Of a stretch of DNA of 64,000 nt, positions 60,610-64,000 are shown piece after piece. The notes under the pieces are model-generated. The model had not been told where the DNA came from, made no database searches, and saw nothing but the letters and a program-made list of their open reading frames with translations. Both the position numbers and the translations under genes were made by a program. Each line of letters opens with the position of its first letter. Position 1 is the stretch's first letter. The DNA comes from Dokdonia sp. PRO95 (GTDB taxonomy: Bacteria; Bacteroidota; Bacteroidia; Flavobacteriales; Flavobacteriaceae): the NCBI RefSeq assembly GCF_000355805.1, contig NZ_CM001837.1:2247299-2311298 (forward strand), read 5' to 3'.

Positions 60610-61515
60610 TTAATGATTTTTAGTGTTATTGTTTTTCTTTTTGAACATCAATGATATTATCAATGAATGTGGAAATGTAACTGCGGCGATAAAGGAAAAG
60701 AAAATTGCAAAGAAAAGCACACTTTCCTGAAGCCAAAAGTAGCTTAAACCAATACCTATAATTGAAATAATCCAATAAGGCAGTGCATTTTTTATATAAA
60801 ACCAAATGGTTTGATTTGTAAATCTACCGTATATAAAGTGTATTTGTTCAAAAAGAGATGGAAGACTATGCCACAATACGAAGTATATAGTAAAACCCCA
60901 GATGAGAGATGACATTTTGAAGATTACAATAAGCAAGCCTAAAAAGAAGAGTTCTTTTAATACTAGTTTTTTAAAACTATCACTTTTAAAAGTTAGTATG
61001 GCTCCTGTTATGATAAATACTGTGAGCACAATGTATAAGGTGTATAAGAGAAATAAATGAGGAAAAGTTACTCCAGTAATTGCCAAGACAATATCCTCCA
61101 CTTGCTGCTCATTAAAATAGAATAATATCATGAGTATAAGCGCACCATAACTGAGTTGTAGTATAGCAGATAATAACTTGTGTTGTGCATCAACTTTAGA
61201 CTCCCAATGTTGCTCGCCAAAATGATATGCACTAAAAAGAACAAATAAGATTACAGTAATAGAGGGTATGGTATAAAATGCAATAAATGTAAGTAGCACT
61301 GTAAGTACATAAAAGAAGAGCGATTTAATGAAGCTCCGTTTTTTCTCTTTAGTAAATAACTTCTTTATTAATAATAAATCATTTGAGCCGTGAATAATTC
61401 CAAAAGTTAGAATGAGTAAAAAACCCAAAACCAATTCAGCTTTAGTAGAAAATAGTGTGGCAACCCATAATCCTGCAAAACTGCCTATAATTGTGATATT
61501 ATGAATTTTTGTCAT
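60610..61515 (-). CDS. blh: Blh beta-carotene 15,15'-dioxygenase
   Basis: 301 residues, about eight membrane helices. Conserved histidine motifs of Brp/Blh: GIIHGSNDLLL, FSAYHFGEQHW, LWHSLPS and TFPHSLII, placed in membrane helices and expected to bind iron. It cleaves beta-carotene to two retinals, the chromophore of the rhodopsin encoded divergently 114 bases away. The carotenoid genes themselves are not in the window. The shared gap carries TGTTTAA / TTAAACA repeats that may coordinate both genes. Confidence 0.9.
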   Translation of the reverse strand: MTKIHNITIIGSFAGLWVATLFSTKAELVLGFLLILTFGIIHGSNDLLLIKKLFTKEKKRSFIKSLFFYVLTVLLTFIAFYTIPSITVILFVLFSAYHFGEQHWESKVDAQHKLLSAILQLSYGALILMILFYFNEQQVEDIVLAITGVTFPHLFLLYTLYIVLTVFIITGAILTFKSDSFKKLVLKELFFLGLLIVIFKMSSLIWGFTIYFVLWHSLPSLFEQIHFIYGRFTNQTIWFYIKNALPYWIISIIGIGLSYFWLQESVLFFAIFFSFIAAVTFPHSLIISLMFKKKNNNTKNH

Positions 61516-61573
61516 TAATGATTTTTGTATTGATAATTTTAAGTAAAAAATTATGAGAAAATAATTATTTATT

Positions 61574-61612
61574 TGTTTAACATTATTTAAATTTACTTAA
61601 ACAAATGTTTAA
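61574..61612. promoter_or_regulatory. TGTTTAA/TTAAACA repeats between blh and proteorhodopsin
   Basis: Half-sites TGTTTAA at 61574-61580, TTAAACA at 61597-61603 and TGTTTAA at 61606-61612; the last two form a perfect 16-base inverted repeat with a 2-base centre. The position in the only gap between the divergent blh and rhodopsin genes suggests a site for a light- or redox-responsive regulator (for example a MerR/LitR-type protein). This is an inference. Confidence 0.5.
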
Positions 61613-61629
61613 TTAAAAATATCAATGCT

Positions 61630-62370
61630 ATGAAATTTTTATTACAATTACTATTACTTGCCGACCCTACAAAACTAGATCCAAGTGATTATGTAGGATT
61701 TACATTTTTTGTGGGTGCGATGGCTATGATGGCAGCTTCTGCTTTCTTTTTTCTATCCCTCAACCAATTTAACAAGAAGTGGCGAACCTCAGTGCTGGTT
61801 TCCGGATTAATTACGTTTATTGCTGCAGTGCACTACTGGTACATGCGAGATTATTGGTTTGCTATTCAAGAGTCTCCTACCTTTTTTAGATACGTAGACT
61901 GGGTACTTACCGTTCCATTAATGTGCGTTGAATTCTACTTAATACTAAAAGTAGCTGGTGCAAAACCTGCACTTATGTGGAAACTAATTGTGTTTTCTGT
62001 AATTATGCTCGTAACAGGGTACTTTGGAGAAGCTGTATTTCAAGATCAAGCAGCATTATGGGGAGCTATCTCTGGAGCCGCATATTTCTATATCGTGTAT
62101 GAAATCTGGTTAGGAAGCGCAAAGAAAATAGCTGTAGCCGCAGGTGGAGATATTCTCAAAGCACATAAAATATTATGCTGGTTTGTACTTGTAGGTTGGG
62201 CGATTTATCCACTAGGATATATGTTAGGTACAGACGGATGGTATACGAGCATCTTAGGAAAAGGAAGCGTAGATATCGCTTATAATATTGCAGATGCTAT
62301 CAATAAGATAGGATTTGGACTAGTGATTTATGCACTAGCTGTTAAGAAGAATGAAGTTGAGGTTGTTTAA
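61630..62370 (+). CDS. Proteorhodopsin, green-absorbing proton pump
   Basis: 246 residues, seven helices. Proton-pump motif in helix C: Asp90, Thr94 and Glu101 (DWVLTVPLMCVEF), equivalent to Asp97/Thr101/Glu108 of proteorhodopsin, so DTE-type outward proton pump. His68 pairs with Asp90. Met98 at the spectral-tuning site (position 105 in proteorhodopsin) indicates green absorption. The retinal Schiff-base lysine is Lys226 in ADAINKIGFGL. The N-terminal 11 residues look like a short signal sequence. Light drives proton export across the inner membrane. Divergent partner blh makes the retinal. Confidence 0.97.
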   Translation: MKFLLQLLLLADPTKLDPSDYVGFTFFVGAMAMMAASAFFFLSLNQFNKKWRTSVLVSGLITFIAAVHYWYMRDYWFAIQESPTFFRYVDWVLTVPLMCVEFYLILKVAGAKPALMWKLIVFSVIMLVTGYFGEAVFQDQAALWGAISGAAYFYIVYEIWLGSAKKIAVAAGGDILKAHKILCWFVLVGWAIYPLGYMLGTDGWYTSILGKGSVDIAYNIADAINKIGFGLVIYALAVKKNEVEVV

Positions 62371-62405
62371 GTTTGATTAGTAAAAGGTGAAAACACTCAA
62401 TTGGA

Positions 62406-62436
62406 AAACGCAACCAGTAATGGTTGCGTTTTTTTA
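62406..62436 (+). terminator. Terminator after proteorhodopsin
   Basis: AAACGCAACCA-GTAA-TGGTTGCGTTT perfect stem and T run. Confidence 0.95.
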
Positions 62437-62474
62437 TGTTTACTCAATTATTAGATTGTATAGTGGGTTAATAA

Positions 62475-62487
62475 CGCTTTCGCGAAA
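62475..62487. repeat. Palindrome copy 22 (left-extended), intergenic
   Basis: CGCTTTCGCGAAA, in the gap after the rhodopsin terminator; the right arm is degraded. Confidence 0.85.
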
Positions 62488-62590
62488 ATAATCTAGTTGA
62501 CTAAATAGTAAGCAAAACTTTATGTGTCATCATTTATGCATTCATCTCTAATGATGGAGTTCTATATGTTGAGATATTTACAACTAAATT

Positions 62591-62941
62591 TTACTCTTCC
62601 TCTTCTTGAAAAGTCTCTCTTGATAATAATTTGCTAGAAACCTTATATGTTCCAGCATACGTAAGACCAGCCTGACTCTTTCTAGAAGTTAAAAATGCTT
62701 TTTTATACCACTTGGCATCTGTAGCTTTCTTTCTGAAGTCCTCGTGCTTGAATACTTTATAAGAACTTCCATTGTGCCATGATTCCACGGTAAAGACACC
62801 TAAACCAAAGTGCTCTGCACGTTGAAGTACAATCTCAAAATCTGCTTCAGAGAACTGGTAAGAGTCATCTGCCTCAGATTCTTTGTTGAGATTAGTCAAA
62901 CCATTAAATAAGTGCTGTTCTAAAAATTCTGTTTTTTCCAT
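62591..62941 (-). CDS. Small acidic hypothetical protein
   Basis: 116 residues, no signal peptide or membrane helix. A helical N-terminal part (FLEQHLFNGLTNLNKESEADDS), a central FEIVLQRAEHFGLGVFTVESWHNGSSYKVFKHEDF region, and a very acidic tail (TFQEEEE). The pattern is not familiar to me; likely cytoplasmic. It is 121 bases from the oxidoreductase gene on the same strand. Confidence 0.6.
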   Translation of the reverse strand: MEKTEFLEQHLFNGLTNLNKESEADDSYQFSEADFEIVLQRAEHFGLGVFTVESWHNGSSYKVFKHEDFRKKATDAKWYKKAFLTSRKSQAGLTYAGTYKVSSKLLSRETFQEEEE

Positions 62942-63062
62942 AGTGGCGGTGAAGGTACTGTTTAAAAGGGAAAAGTATCACTTTTTTGTTAGCACGAAGA
63001 TGATTTTTAACGCTTACGGCATTTAAAAATGTTTAAGGTAGGCCCTCAAAGTACACTTTGTT

Positions 63063-64000
63063 TTATTGCTTGTTTGGTATACGATGCATCGCTCTTTCTG
63101 CAATAGCCGTAATGGTAAGTGAAGGATTCACACCAGGATTTGCCGAAATCATAGAGCCATCAACCACAAGCATGTTTTTATAGCCAAAAACGTTGTTGTC
63201 TTTATCGATTACTCCATGCTCTGCGTTTTCTCCCATAACTGCACCACCTAGTATGTGGGCTGTAGATGGTATTCCAGCCAGTGTCTCTAAAGCAAAAGAG
63301 GTACTTACACCTTTTATAGCCTTACTGTATGATTTAACAAGCGCTATAGATTCGGGTATAAATGGAGTAGGAGCCTTTCCAGAACTTACCGTAGATGTCA
63401 TCTTACCAAATATATTTCTTTTAAAGCGCAATGTGCTGTCTAGCGTTTGCATGAATAATAAAACAACAGTGTTCTTTGCCCAGCCATTAGTAATGTAGAT
63501 TTTAAAATAATCTTTAGGGCTTTTAATTAATTTGATAGCTGTTTTAAAAAGGCGTGAGAATATATTAGAGCCCGTAACATATGGTAAGTGAGCGAGCTTC
63601 CAAGCGTTAGAGCCTTCTCCATATCTACATATTTCTAGATGGCTATTTTCATCGGTATCGAGTATGCTTCCTATGGCAACTCCTTTTGAGAGGTTTTTGT
63701 CTTTCTCAAGTGTAGAGACACTTATAAGTGTTTCATTATTACTTCGTATGTCTTTTCCAAGATGATCTGAAAGCTGAGGTAGGGATTTGGTTTTTAAGTG
63801 TAATAAAAGCTTTACCGTCCCTAGTACACCACCAGAAAAGATAACGCCTTTGGTCGTTATTTTTTGACGTTTGCCCAGAATGCGAGTACTTCTTTTTATA
63901 GAGACCTCGTAGCCTAGAGCACTATTATTTTTATCTAATGGTTGTACGTCATAGACTTCATTTTCGGCAAGTATGGTAGCTCCTTGTTTTTGAGCAAGAT
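63063..64000 (-). CDS. GMC-type oxidoreductase, C-terminal part (runs off the window)
   Basis: The reading frame is open without stops from 63065 to the window end, about 311 codons, so this is the C-terminal part of a larger flavoenzyme whose N-terminus (with the FAD dinucleotide motif) is beyond 64000. The remaining part has VIFSGGVLGTVKLLLHLK (a loop of GMC/cholesterol oxidase-like enzymes), HILGGAVMG with the catalytic His, and GVNPSLTITAIAERAMHRI with the conserved Asn-Pro. The substrate, perhaps a sterol or alcohol, is unknown. No frameshift is seen. Confidence 0.85.
   Translation of the reverse strand, partial: LAQKQGATILAENEVYDVQPLDKNNSALGYEVSIKRSTRILGKRQKITTKGVIFSGGVLGTVKLLLHLKTKSLPQLSDHLGKDIRSNNETLISVSTLEKDKNLSKGVAIGSILDTDENSHLEICRYGEGSNAWKLAHLPYVTGSNIFSRLFKTAIKLIKSPKDYFKIYITNGWAKNTVVLLFMQTLDSTLRFKRNIFGKMTSTVSSGKAPTPFIPESIALVKSYSKAIKGVSTSFALETLAGIPSTAHILGGAVMGENAEHGVIDKDNNVFGYKNMLVVDGSMISANPGVNPSLTITAIAERAMHRIPNKQ

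Noticed and set aside
63063-63452. A broken short oxidoreductase gene of 129 codons
   Set aside because: The frame stays open upstream to the window edge, so the gene is simply cut off by the window.

Overview
The window is chromosomal DNA of a marine flavobacterium, most likely Dokdonia or a close relative. This is inferred from gene content, not from a search. The base composition is AT-rich. Promoters fit the Bacteroidota pattern TTG-N17-23-TAnnTTTG. There is a type IX secretion sorting domain, several TonB-dependent receptors, lipoproteins with acidic surface-export signals, and a proteorhodopsin next to a Blh retinal-forming oxygenase.

Layout. 1-80: 3' end of a 5S rRNA and its terminator, so an rRNA operon ends here. 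0.4-4.7 kb: DinB-like protein, murQ, then a zapA / 6S-like RNA / rny locus. 4.8-13.9 kb: a complete arginine operon (GNAT, argG, argC, proC, argD, transcarbamylase argF', argB, argE, argH). It is preceded by a strong promoter and a 36-codon leader peptide ending in a cluster of Arg codons, probably an attenuator. 14.2-18.7 kb: leuACDB on the minus strand. 18.8-28.4 kb: mixed housekeeping (TPR-like protein, EamA transporter, RluA-type pseudouridine synthase, panB, sdaA, a CPBP protease without a clear start, S10 carboxypeptidase). 28.5-31.4 kb: a SatD-like/DUF3307 pair behind four exact 29-bp palindromic repeats, and an amidohydrolase. 31.5-40.9 kb: TerB-like protein, Hsp20, uvrB, an aminotransferase, rpmH, carB and a minimal T9SS-tail protein. 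40.9-43.6 kb: rmuC and a DUF2130 gene. 43.7-50.0 kb: a cobalamin uptake locus, btuFCD on the minus strand, divergent from a cobalamin riboswitch, a BtuB-like receptor and a surface beta-propeller lipoprotein resembling BtuG. 50-60.6 kb: S41 peptidase, large TonB receptor, NamZ-like muramidase back-to-back with a LolE-like permease, M1 peptidase, DsrE protein. 60.6-62.4 kb: blh and proteorhodopsin, divergent. 62.6-64 kb: a small hypothetical gene and the C-terminal part of a GMC oxidoreductase that runs off the window.

The most unusual feature runs across the whole window. A palindrome with core TTTCGCGAAA, usually extended to CGCTTTCGCGAAAGCG, occurs 22 times. Seventeen copies lie inside coding sequences, read as AFAKA, LSRK or RFRE in unrelated proteins, and five lie in intergenic DNA. 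Other points of interest are the Arg leader, the 29-bp repeat array at the SatD-like gene, the B12 riboswitch-BtuB-BtuG unit, an Ala at the substrate-specificity position of the ornithine transcarbamylase homologue, and the zero-base gap between the divergent namZ and lolE-like starts.
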